A DNA stretch of 64,000 nt from Marthasterias glacialis (lineage: Eukaryota > Echinodermata > Asteroidea > Forcipulatida > Asteriidae), in NCBI GenBank assembly GCA_911728455.2, contig OU452233.1, forward strand, positions 12,272,167-12,336,166, written 5' to 3'. The position numbers and the translations under genes are program-made. Of the stretch, positions 1 to 10,600 are shown piece by piece (positions within the stretch are counted from its first letter, which is position 1; each line of letters opens with the position of its first letter). The notes under the pieces are model-generated. The model had not been told where the DNA came from and ran no database searches. It saw nothing but the letters and a program-made list of their open reading frames with translations.

Positions 1-113
1 TTATGGTCCTACTGCATTCTTTCTCACGATGTCAAGTGATCACCATAAAAAGGGATATCACTTCCAAACACTTCAGCCAAATTAACTTGGACTTGGCAAC
101 TGATCAAAGCTTG

Positions 114-415
114 ATCAAAGGAAGAAAACGGGAGTTAAGGACATCTTTAAAAAAAAAAAAAACGGGAGGCAAAGTGGAGATGGGCGGGACATGTGGCAAG
201 GGGCAAACGATAACAGATGGACCAGACGAATTTTAGAATGGCAACCAAGAACAGGGAAGAGGGAACGGGGAAGACAAAACAAAGAGGTGGAGAGACAACA
301 TCGCATCATACTTGGGTGCAACATGGACAAGACAGGCACAGGACAGAAAGACATGGAAAGCGCATGAAGAGGGCTACATCCGACACTGGATGAATACGGC
401 CTAGGCAAGGCAAGG
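114..415 (+). mobile_element. 5'-truncated LINE 3' end with target-site duplication
   Basis: The insert is flanked by direct repeats CAAAGCTTG at 105-113 and 416-424 and interrupts one unit of the surrounding array. Read in shifting frames it resembles the extreme C-terminus of animal LINE reverse transcriptases: GRQNK followed by WRDNIASYLGATWTRQAQDRKTW and ending HWMNTA-stop near 404. At least one frameshift separates the two halves. It ends in a short GGCAA repeat tail in place of poly(A). It is dead on arrival, because only the last ~90 codons were copied. The LINE clade is inferred from family resemblance and not proven. Confidence 0.75.
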
Positions 416-591
416 CAAAGCTTGTACAAGGTATTGGGTCAAAGGTCACCTTGAGGTCACGTAGGAGTCATTGGAGGGCATTTTAGTGAAAATTAGTAAA
501 TGCTTCTCCAACAGTTTTTGTCCAATGGAAGTCAAACTTTGTCATCCCTAAACCATTCTTCATATGGGGTGTACACAGAATTGGGTCAATT

Positions 592-838
592 CAAGGCGCT
601 GTAGCACAATCTGCAGCCGATCAAACCAGGAACACCGGGGCGAACCCCTTCTCTTTTCGATAAGTGCACTGGGTTCCTTTACATGCATTAACACAACACA
701 CAGGACCTACGGCTTTACGTCCCATCCGAAGGACGCGGCAATAATGGTTAAGTAAGTGTCTTGCTTAAGGACAAAAGTGTCACGACTGGGACTCGAACCC
801 ACACTCTGCCGATCAGAAACACCAGAGCTTGAGTCAAA
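592..838 (-). mobile_element. tRNA-derived SINE (minus strand)
   Basis: On the minus strand the element begins within a tRNA-like head (GACTCAAGCTCTGG), has a B box GGTTCGAGTCCC, and continues with GTCCTTAAGCAAGACACTTA and CTTCGGATGGGACGTAAAGC. These are the conserved body of a widespread invertebrate SINE class. It ends near GCTACAGCGCCTTGA. The A-box half of the tRNA head is missing, so the copy is 5'-truncated. It lies inside a unit of the ~300-bp array. The related copy at 37293-37560 keeps the A-box region. Confidence 0.8.
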
Positions 839-1494
839 GGTCACAAAGGTCACATGATGGTCAATGCAGTTCATTTGTTGATGTCACATGATCAGCCTGA
901 ATATCGCTATAACTTCCAAATGCCAATTGTAACCAAACTTGGACATAAAGACAACTGACCAAAGCTTGTATTAGGTACTGGGTCAAGAGGCACCTGGAAG
1001 TCATGAAGGGGTCATTAGATGACATTTTAGTGAAAATTACTTAAGGCTTCTTCTCCCCCAGTTTCCGTCTGACTGAAGCTAAACTTTTTCAGTATCAGTC
1101 CTGAGCCATGCTTCATATGGGGTTTTCACAAAATTGTGTCAAAGGGTCACACGTCACATAGGGGTCACTATGGTTAACATGCTGATGTCAAGTGATCAGC
1201 TTGAAAATCGTTTTAACTTCCAAAAACTTTAGCCAATTGTACCCACAACCTTAGACATAAGGTCAGTTGACCAAAGCTTGTACTAGGTATTGGGTCAAAA
1301 GGTCAGGTAGGGGTCATCAGAGGTCCAACTGAAGTAAAACTTTGTGTCATCCCTTGGCCATCTTCATAATGGGGTTTACACAGAATTGGGTCAAAGGTCA
1401 CAGAGGGGTCACTTCAGTTCATTGGCTGATGTCACGTGATCAGTCTGAAAACCTCTGTAACTTCCAAACACTTTAGCCAATTGTAATCAAACTT

Positions 1495-2037
1495 AGAATA
1501 GCGAAAGAATATTTTCAAAAATTCAATTAAATATTAAAGAGTCGGAAGATGTCAATAGAAACAAAGAAAAAGGTGTTGGCTTGTTATATCATGTTCACTC
1601 TTTTATATGGCAGCGAAAGTCGGACAATATGGGCACAAATGGAGAAGAAACTCGAAGTAGGTGAGATGTGGTTTTACGTTGAGAATTTCATGGACCGAGC
1701 ATGTGACTAATGAGGAAGTTTTGAGGAAGGTGGGAGCTAAAAGGAAACTGCTAATAACAATCAGAAAGAAACAACTGCAATTTCTTGGACACGTAATGAG
1801 AAAAGAAGGTCTTGAGATTTTAATAATCACAGGGTGCATCGAGAGGAAGAGAAGCAGGGGGAGGCAATGTCTAACCTACTTGAAAAGTATAAGTCACTAG
1901 ATGGCAGACAGGGTACCAGAAAGTGAAATAGTACAAGTAAATGAGCAGGAGTTGCTGAAAACAGCAAAAGACAGGAAACTGTGGAGAGCCATGATCGCTG
2001 ACGTCCTGAAGGGACATGGCACCTAAGGAAGAAGAAG
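1495..2037 (+). mobile_element. 5'-truncated LINE with target-site duplication
   Basis: The insert lies between direct repeats AATCAAACTT (1485-1494 and 2038-2047) inside a unit of the ~300-bp array. Frames around 1540-2025 give a typical LINE reverse transcriptase C-terminus: a CYIMFTLLYGSES-like stretch, then RISWTEHVTNEEVL near 1678, a QLQFLGHVMRKEGLE stretch and an RSRGRQCLTY stretch. A frameshift sits near 1670 and an in-frame stop near 1900. The 3' tail is a short GAA repeat. It differs in tail and sequence from the LINE at 114-415, so two LINE families used this array. Confidence 0.85.
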
Positions 2038-2264
2038 AATCAAACTTTGACATAAGGACAACTGACAAAAGCTTGTACTAGGTATTGGGTCAAATGTCAC
2101 CTATAGGTCAAGTAGGGGTCATATAACTGAAATAAGAGAAAATGCTCTTATTCCACAATCCTGCCCAATTTAGCCATATTTGGTCTTATACATCTTGTAA
2201 CAATCATCATGTACTGTACCTCACTTTCCTATGGAGGATGTCAGGTTTGTTTACATTCAATACC

Positions 2265-2310
2265 CACTACAGGTCACGTGACGTGGGTCGCGCAATCAGT
2301 CTATGTTTTT
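2265..2310. repeat. Isolated end of the GCGCGAC TIR family
   Basis: The stretch contains CACGTGACGTGGGTCGCGCA followed by ATCAGTCTATG. It matches the terminal inverted repeat of the ~760-bp element at 51250-52009. No partner end was found nearby, so this is probably a decayed or truncated copy. Confidence 0.6.
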
Positions 2311-2855
2311 TTACATTTTGAGATTTTTTTATTAACTTCATCACATTGTGACCCAGAGGTCAAATTGCGTGACAATGACAATTTTATTATGGTTGTTGTC
2401 ACTTCGTGTGGGCTGATTTACTCGTCAGAAGTTTTGATTAAGAAAGGGGTTCAGATTGAGATGTTTAAACTCACCCAACATGGATGAAACCAGCATCAAG
2501 ATAGCTGACTGACAGTCAAATAATCATGAGTTGATTATGCCCTCCCTCCCTCCCAAGAATCAGTGCAACAAAAAAAGGAATTTGGCCCTCACTTGGTGTC
2601 CTTGCACGCAACTATATTTCCTCCCATAAATTGGGACTGAGCGACATTGAATTTGGGGTTTTACAACTGAACTGATGCCCCCCGCTTATAGCTGTGGTCT
2701 GGATATGTTAACAACATATTAAATCATTGTTTTTCTGCACGAAAGTTGAAAAACTACGAGAACATTGATTTCCAATTTTTCATAAATGATTTACTTATCC
2801 TTGTTTTTCCAACCTGCCCCGCATCCGAGACCGGAAGTTGGCCGGTCAAATTGCG
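2311..2855. other. No recognisable gene
   Basis: AT-rich sequence between repeat fragments. Short open frames show no family resemblance and no periodicity. Confidence 0.5.
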
Positions 2856-2859
2856 GGGT

Positions 2860-3095
2860 CTGATCCTGCTTTGCGTTTACACTTGTTTTTTTATCCATCT
2901 TGCGTGATCTGATCCCGCATTGATCCTCCATTGATCCCGCATTGATCCCGCATTGAAGGGGGATCAAAAAGGAGGATCGGATCCTGATCGCTCTTGCGTT
3001 TACACTAGCTGTTGATCGCCTTTTGATCACCCTTGCAGGCTCTGATCCTCTTTTGATCGCCCTTGCCGGATCAAGTGTAAATGCGGTCATATAGC
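2860..3095. repeat. GATC-rich repeat block
   Basis: About 14 GATC words fall within about 220 bp, as GATCCCGCATT, GATCCTCC, GATCGCC and similar, interleaved with GCGTTTACACT and AGTGTAAATGCG. The two words GTTTACACT and AGTGTAAA are near complements. The minus-strand frame through it (2791-3090) is open only because GATC-type words carry no stops on that side. It looks like a non-coding dispersed element with sub-repeats. Confidence 0.55.
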
Positions 3096-3599
3096 GTTAT
3101 GTGTTGTTTATTACTGATCAGCAAAGGTTACCAACCTTTGATGCCTGGGTGTGTTGACTTACTGGAGGCATGTTAATGATTTTCTAGTATCAGAACAACC
3201 TCTAGAAGATATTACATGTGAAAAAGCATTACATACATATTTAAGTAGGTATATCCATTATGAAGGAGGTGCGTTTGAAAGGAAGTAAGAAACAGTCTGA
3301 TTTCCAAGCATCTGTTGAACACAATAATCCAGACATCACTCCAAGGGTGGGAGTCCATTACACCCTATTCTTCCCAGAAAACTACACAGTAATAAAAAAG
3401 ATAGAGACTCTCATTGAGGAGGTGTCTTCATAGTTGCTGAGAACACACTCATCATCGCAGATGTCACCATGGAGGAAGGAAATACATGGTGTCAGATACA
3501 AAGTGTTAGATAATCTTGGCAAACCTTCAATTCACAGGCTCCAAACCATTGTAAGCTAACTACTGTCATCCAACCAACAAACCAAAGGGTCTTGAGGAA

Positions 3600-5420
3600 A
3601 TAACAAAATCTCTCACAAATGTGCTGAGCAAATACCACCGTCATCATCCGAACATCGTCATTGCCGGCGACTTCAACTTTCCTGACATCCTTTCCAGATT
3701 GGTCCTCGGGCACTACTTCGAGCCCCAACACTGCCTAGTGTTCATCAAAAACTTCTTGATATGCTCTTGGAACACTCACTTGTACCAGGTTATCAGACCA
3801 ATTTCCAACAGCATTTTAGACCTTTGGCAACAACCAACTCACAACTTGTATGCAACATTGAACCAAATCAAGGTATTTCAGACCACAACATCATCACCTT
3901 TAACATCGACATGAAACCAAAACAGCAAGTTAAACCACCCTAAAACTGTACAACTTCCAAAAAGCTGACACAGATCAATTGAAACAGTGGGCTAAACAAT
4001 TCACAGAGGAGCTCCTACACTCTGACCCAACTCGCAACTCTGTTGATACACACTGGTCTCAAATACGTGACAGCCTCAGCAGCATCCTAAATACATGTGT
4101 CCCCTCAAAGTGGAGTAAAGGTAAATGCCATCTGCCATGGATCTCAATCAACTTAAAATGACAGATGAGGAAGCGGGACAGACTGTACTTGAAAGCACAC
4201 TAACTTAAAAACAACATAGCCTGACATGATATCTGGCTATTCCGCAATCATGTAGCTAAAGCTGTTCACCATGGTCTATCTAACTACTGTCAACGTCATA
4301 GGAGCAAGTCTTGCAGACAAACCAAAAACCTTTTGTTCATATATTAAACTCCAACAAGATACATGTATGGCAGTGCTCACTAACTGCTCTGCAAAATGGC
4401 TGATGCACTTCAATATCAACAAATGCGCTATTACCAATCACCAAAAAATGCAAGCAGATTTTTTTCTAATACAACATTCTGGGAGAAGCACTTGCCTCAG
4501 TAGACCAACATGTATACCTGGGAGTCCCAGTGACACATGATCTTTGATGGAACATCCACCACTCCAGAAAATAATCAATAAAGCTAGCCGCACCCTTGGT
4601 CTCCTTTGTAGATCCCTCTCCCATTGCACCCCAACAGTCAAAACAATAGCCTACAAAAACGTAGTTCACCCACAAGGGAATGCACCTCAGAGGCATGGAA
4701 CCCACACAAATTAAGTAGTCAAAAATGGCTTGAGCAAATTCAAAGATTGGCAGCTCACTTCGTTGTTAATGATTGCCGTTGTTAATGGTTAAAACCTGGT
4801 AACATCACTTATCAGCAACCTTGGGTGGGAGTCACTTCAATGTAAAATACCTTCTTGCACAGTCCACCATGTTCTTCAAAATGCACTATGGTCTCGTCAT
4901 CATCAAAATGCAGGCATCCATCACACAAGCTACATATATCACAAGACAGGATCTCACACAGGATCTAACCCATGTGTAAATAGCGCACCATGTTTTAATT
5001 TTCTGCACTTTTCACCATGTGTTGTTGACTAAATGACAGCACCAATGCACCATCCAAGTTTAGCTTCATGTGTGAGCTGCTTAGGGATTAATCAATGCTC
5101 AAGACTCAAGAGAGTAAATGAGAAATTTGGGCGGAATCTTAAACTGGAATCCAGACTTTCCCAGCTGATCCCTATCTTACCCTCTATATCAAACACATCT
5201 TTCTACAACGTCAGAAGCAAAAACCGCTGCAGACACTCTTGCTGCAAACATCAAGTGGGTCCGTAGTCTAGCCAGGCAACAATGACCTACAGAGGATCCC
5301 ATGTTCAAATTAGCACTACAAGGCTACAAACTATTTCACGCTACACCAGTCAAGAGGAAGAACCCATAACACCTGACATAATGGAAAAGTTAGTGCCTTC
5401 ACAAGGACATCAAACGGTGA
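3600..5420 (+). pseudogene. Decayed LINE (endonuclease and reverse transcriptase)
   Basis: From 3621 the frames give PNIVIAGDFNFPD, the APE-type endonuclease motif. SDHNIITFNID follows near 3880 in another frame, then a linker resembling LINE proteins (LSSILNTCVPSKW, LPWI near 4080-4150). Near 4380-4410 comes LMHFNINKCAI, a common RT-region motif. Near 4590-4760 there are C-terminal motifs close to RTLGLLCRSLSHCTP, VVHPQG and QRLAAHFVVND. Order and strand fit one LINE of the jockey/CR1 type. Many frameshifts and stops are present and the central catalytic RT block is not visible, so it is an old inactive copy. Confidence 0.75.
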
Positions 5421-5924
5421 CACTGGCTGACCTTTAAATTCTTTTTGTAAGTAAAAAAATGCTGGATTTTTTAGATTGGACAACATCATCAGTCCATGGA
5501 ATTTCAACCCGATTGTTAGTTTATGATAAGAAGTGGAATGAGTTATGAGTTATGAATAAAGCAGGTGTTGTGCCCAAGCGAAACCAACTTGTCAACAAAA
5601 CAATCGTGTTAAACTGCAGTTGTTTGTTTTCTTGTTTATTTAGCACAAGGTAGATATAGAAAAGAAATACATTTTCGGATGTAGGAATGTGTGAAGAAAG
5701 TTCTTATTCCTTCACAGAGCCTTTGTACATGCAAGACAGAGTTTATAAATTTTGCAGCACCTGACAATTTTTTTTTATTTTTTATTTTTTTTTATGGAAG
5801 TCGCAGACACACAAGGCCAGTAAGCCACTCGAAGTGTGGGCTACAAATCAACTGTTTTCCCAGGGGCCATTGCCACCTACTCCTGGGGCTGAAACAAGAT
5901 TACCCCCTTTACAGTCCGTAAGGA

Positions 5925-6115
5925 TGTAGGCTTGGGTATCATCCATCAGAAGCCTGGCTGGTAGAGCAGAAAGCTCCACCTCCCCAACATTTACGAAGCA
6001 ATTATGGTTAAGTGTCTTGCTCAAGGACACAAGTGTCATGACCGGGATTCGAACCCACACTCCGATGACTCAGCCAGCAGAGCTTGAGTCCGACGCACTA
6101 ACCACTTTAAATTAC
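5925..6115 (-). mobile_element. tRNA-derived SINE (minus strand)
   Basis: On the minus strand the copy reads GTGCGTCGGACTCAAGCTC, then a B box GGTTCGAATCCC, then GTCCTTGAGCAAGACACTTA. The tRNA-like head matches the SINE at 592-838, but the 3' body (5840-5990) is different. This is therefore a second subfamily with the same head. Confidence 0.75.
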
Positions 6116-6119
6116 ATTG

Positions 6120-6650
6120 ATGGTTGCTCCAACAAGTTTTTTTCTTAAACAAAAATGTTAAGCACAATTTATACCACATGACTCAAATGTCTTTGGGTGC
6201 CTGTGTCAATCGAGTAGCTTATGACATCACAATGAGGCTAGTTGTGGCACACCTGGGTACCAGTATGTGACATCCCTTTCATATAAATCGATGGCAGGAC
6301 ATAACAATACTCAAGCCACTTGCCTGCACCTACATGCACTGACTAATGTCTCAATTAAAAAATAAAACTTAACAGTATTTAAAGGAGAAACACATTGATT
6401 TCTTAGAATAAACTCCAGAAAACAATTATTCATAAGACACGACATTGGAACCCAAGATTCAGTGCCCAGAATACACCAGAGAGTATCAACAATCAACAAA
6501 GAGAGTTCCTGGGCCCTTCATCCTATTTCATTTAATTTAATTAATTATAACAACAAAATTGAATTTTTAAGGTAACCGCTGACCGCGCTGTACTTGTGCA
6601 TGGTTTGCGCTCTAGGTAAATTTTTGGTTAAAAAAAAGTTGCACATCCTA
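6120..6650. other. No recognisable gene
   Basis: AT-rich sequence with short frames only. It includes a TTTAATTTAATTAATTATAA stretch next to the inverted repeat that follows. Nothing matches the missing last scramblase exon. Confidence 0.45.
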
Positions 6651-6656
6651 TTTTTC

Positions 6657-6774
6657 AATGGGAGACTTTTGTGACGATAGCGGGCATCCCACAGACCGGT
6701 CCTTTTCCATTGCTTTGATCGCTGAAAAGGACCGGTCTGTGGGACGCCTGCTATCATCTCAAAAGTCTCCCATT
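6657..6774. repeat. Near-perfect inverted repeat (hairpin, ~52-bp arms)
   Basis: The left arm 6657-6708 and right arm 6723-6774 are complementary over about 52 bp with few mismatches, around a 14-bp loop. Both arms contain CCACAGACCGGTCCTTTTC or its complement. The size and arm identity suggest a small MITE or fold-back element. No target-site duplication could be fixed. Confidence 0.8.
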
Positions 6775-6959
6775 TGCACTCAACCATCAAGTTAATTGTC
6801 TCAAATGCCAAGTTGTCTTGAGTCGACTCGGTCAATCGAGTCGTCCAACCAGTCTATTAAAAATATAACCTATGTGTAAAGTTGTGTTTGGTTTTTGTTT
6901 GTTTGTTTTTGCTTTGTTTGTTTGTTTTTTAGTACATGTAAGTTTGTGCATAATATAAC

Positions 6960-7100
6960 TAGCCTTGGCCTCACACGTTGTGGCCTTGGCTTGACCTTGG
7001 CTTGGCCTCTGCCTCTAATGCTGTGACTTGGTCTTGGCCTTGGCCTTGGAGACCCATGACTTAGACTCAGCCCTGGCCTCGGAGGTCATGGACTTGACAA
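6960..7100. repeat. Degenerate CTTGGC-type short repeat
   Basis: CCTTGGCC and CTTGGC words recur about ten times with variable spacing. The frame that stays open across it (7028-7294) follows from this composition and has no domain resemblance. Confidence 0.55.
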
Positions 7101-7499
7101 CAACAATGGCCAGAGGTAATCTTAATGAGTCCGGCATTTCTGGGAAAATAATCTGTCAGGCCGGACAGGAAAAAATAGAAGATTCCTGGCAACTGGCTAA
7201 ACTTAATAAAATAAACAGCTTTGGTATCTGTATTTTAAAATTGGTAGGTAGGTTTTTATCCACTTTTAGAACAAAAAATGGGTGCCCAATATGAAAATAA
7301 CAGGGGAATATTGACCTTTGACAATTCTATTGTTCCAGGCAACTCACACAATGTGTATTGATGAGACCTAGGACCACTAGTGTGGTGAAAGGGTTTTCAT
7401 TCAGGTAAACTATTTCCTGGGTAAGTATGGCCTCCACATCTCCCTGCTCCTTCAAAGCATCTCAGAAAATTTATGTTACTATAAGATAATTATACTCAC

Positions 7500-7661
7500 G
7501 ATAAGAAAGCATGCTCCGAGCATTACAGCTTTCATTTTTACATCCAGATCCATAGGAAAAGATATGCCAAAATTGTCTGCATCAGTGAATGCCTCCTTTG
7601 CAAATCCACTCCACTGCTTTGATATTTTTCCAACCTTTGTGTTACCATCTGCTGAAAGCAC
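7500..7661 (-). CDS. Scramblase coding exon 5 (penultimate)
   Basis: The exon encodes 54 codons from VLSADGN to GACFLI. The acceptor is CCAAAG just above 7661 and the donor is GTGAGT just below 7500, phase 0 at both ends. It holds the calcium-binding motif [12 protein letters not shown] and the start of the C-terminal membrane helix ([14 protein letters not shown]). The exon border after CFLI matches the known vertebrate PLSCR structure. No stop codon occurs before the donor, so at least one more coding exon lies at lower coordinates or outside the window. Confidence 0.95.
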
Positions 7662-10600
7662 CTTTGGATGAAAAGATTAATTGGCTTTAAAGATTAAGGG
7701 GCCAAAATAAACATGGTTTGTTTTTGTTCACAAGAGCATTAGTTATTTCCAAACATATGTACGGTTGCTTTTGTGTCTTTTCAGTGGTACCAATCTGTAA
7801 AAGAAGGATCACCAATCCTAAAGTGATCATAATAAACTCTCATCGTATGAAACTTGGAGCATAAATTTATTTGCAAATTGTATTACACAGTAAAGTTGGA
7901 CATAAACATAAGTGTTAATTCCATTTTTAATTTCAGACAAACCTCGAGAACTAAAGAAATTTTTTTCAAAAGAAAAAAAAAATCCTGGAACAATCCATGA
8001 GAACGTTTGTTGTCTTCACTCGGTTAAATCATGGTTTAATCGTGACGATAATCTTTAAGAAAATATATGTACCGGTATCGTTCTTGAAATTCCGGGAAGA
8101 AACCCTGCCGGTGAGCACGGAAGTCTGTTAGAAATGTAGGTGGTAAGTGGTTAAGGTGTTGTGTTTAATGCGCTGGTAATGGTATATTATTATATTATAT
8201 AATAATTAAGTAAGGCTTGTCTGCTTGAAACTTTGTCATGTGATGTAGTATGTGATGCTCCATTCCAAAACCAGGTGCTTCTGTCCAAACACACAACTGG
8301 ATTTATTATCAGCTTATCAAATAGATTAGAATAATAGCATTCAAATAATACCTAAATCAGTGCATAAATTGTAAGTATTTCCCAACATAAAGAATGTTTT
8401 GACATCCCATTGATATAAAGGTTGTTGGTTCTGTTCTCTTCACTTTCAATGCCATTTCCCTATTTTCGAGAAGTGTCTGATTTTGGCATGTGGTGTCATA
8501 TATCACCACAGACCTCAGACCGAGTTGACCCATACCCACCTCATTGGATGTCTAATGTCTCTCTCTCTTTTTTTCTTTTTTAATAAATCTCATTTGTTTG
8601 TTTTTTTGGCACCTTTCTTGTTCTAGCTTGTTGAGGGCTTATGTCTGAAGAGAGGTTTGGAGGGATGGCACACCCTCAACTGCCTGTCAAAAACTGAGGG
8701 CATCCATTTCCCAATCCTGCAAATGTGGATGGCGGGTTTAAACTTTCTGTAGTCGATTGTTGAGCAGGGAAGCAAATATGTCTGTATGTATGTGCGGTGT
8801 CTCCAGAATATTGAAGCATTGATGCAGATATTGATGCAGAGACCATTTAATCGGAGTGACTAGACCCATGGACAAGGCATTGGCATTTATGTTGTGTTTT
8901 CCTGTTAAATGACTTGCCTGGAGGGAGCTATTTCCAGCTGAGAAATTCCAACGTTTGTATGCAGACGGAGGGTGAGTGCCCCTTGGCAACTGTGGAGTTG
9001 TTCGACTTCACCAGAACTTAGTGCACGACTAATGTTTACATGTAATCACGTGACTTATAGTGGGTACTACATCTCAGATAATCGCAAAGACGTACAAATA
9101 CATGCTGTGACCAACAGAGTCACACTGAGAGTCGGCTTTTAGTAATAATAACACAGTTTCTAAGTCCTTTTATTCAAGTTGTATGTTGTGACATTGATTT
9201 TAATCACATTACTGTTTCATAAACTACCAGTATTCTACCACAAAAGAGGATTATACACTACCGGCATTGGACGACGATATAGCCACCCACCTGTGATTTT
9301 GTTAGCGATGTAAACCACTGTAAAAAAAAACTAAAGGACTTTAAAAAAGTGAGCCTTTATAACTAGCCATGCGGAATTTCAAATAGACAAAGGAATCACA
9401 AAGTTTTGGAAAGCCTTTTCTTTTGGATGAAATCACCTTCAAAATTGTGAAATTCTTGTGTTGAAAGTGTGTGATCACGGTCGTCTGGCCCCTATGTTCC
9501 GTGCAACTACCACATCGTTAACATAATGTTCCTTGTAGAATTTCCAAAACTTGCTGGAACTGTTCTTACAGGCTTTCTTTAGCCACTCCAGTAAGGCCTC
9601 TGGTTGCAAACTTTGGAACATTCTTCAAAAAGAAAAGCCTTGATCAAATAAACAAATGCAACAATCTCATGCACTTTAGAACAACAACACTTTTCTGTGG
9701 AGGACGAACTGTTTATGTTTAATACCCACTATATGTCACGTAACTTAAAGAGCCCAAACAGTCTATTGGTTCCTGATTTTGTCTGCTACTCTCTTAAGTG
9801 CCTTGAAAACCGCCAAGAGTTCCACATGGTTGATGTAGAGGGGAAAGTCAAAAGAAGACCCAAGTCCCAGAGAGAGAGAGCAATTGCCCACATGAACTCC
9901 CCAACCCTTCTCTGAGGCGTGTTGTCAGTGTTACTAAAGAAGGTAATTGAACAATGATGCCTTGATGCAAGTTGTCTGGCAATAACCACCAATTCAGAGG
10001 GGACTGAATGAAAGGGATGGTAACCACCTTGTCAAATTCTTTTGTGGGCGGTAGTGATGAAGAAGATGCAGTTGACAAGCTTTTATATGCATCCTGCACC
10101 ACTGCACTGTGTCTACAAGACTGTCCATAAACCTTTCGGGATGGAGCCACACTTGAGCTGGAAAATCAGAACGCAGTCTTTGAGGCTTTCAATTGAGAAT
10201 GTCATCCAAACAGCTGATAAAAAATCTGTGTTCCTCTGTACGAAGTGTTCTTTTATATACTCAGACACACAATCCTTAATCAAATGAGTAGGCTTTTAAA
10301 CTCAAGGATAGGTGGTGTGAATTCTGGCCTACTTTGTTTCAGATCTGCCATGCCAACACTGTAAAACAAAACTTTGATTTGGTGCGGATAATATTTTTCA
10401 ATTCAAGGAGTGTGAGCATCCGGACAGACTCATGCTGCTCACAGTATGGACATAAGAGAAGCTGTTTTAAGAGTCCAGTCTTTGAGAGATAAATACCTGA
10501 CATGCCAAGTATTTTTATATCTATGCACAGGAGGCCTTAAATTGTAAACTGGCCTCAGAAATTCAGTAACACAAGAATGAGAGAATCTGCTTGCATTACA

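Larger units (their letters stand above)
1..2150. repeat. Tandem array of ~300-bp units, interrupted by insertions
   Basis: Landmarks such as GTCACATGATCAGCCTGAA, CTTCCAAACACTTTAGCCAA and AAAGCTTGTACTAGGTATTG recur in the same order about four times (AAAGCTTG copies near 417, 961, 1273 and 2069). Two neighbouring undisturbed landmarks lie about 312 bp apart. The other spacings fit once the LINE at 114-415, the SINE at 592-838 and the LINE at 1495-2037 are subtracted. Units are rich in AGGTCA/GGTCAAAGGTCAC half-site-like words. No coding sense is seen. Units have diverged, so the array is old compared with the 25-30 kb minisatellite. Confidence 0.8.

Noticed and set aside
5640-5700. Missing last scramblase exon (a minus-strand MYFF-like word)
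   Set aside because: No acceptor in the right phase directly before it, and the expected DF/DY start is absent.
7380-7480. Read-through last scramblase exon below 7500
   Set aside because: A good donor GTGAGT ends the exon at the family's conserved border, and the following codons soon reach a stop without resemblance.
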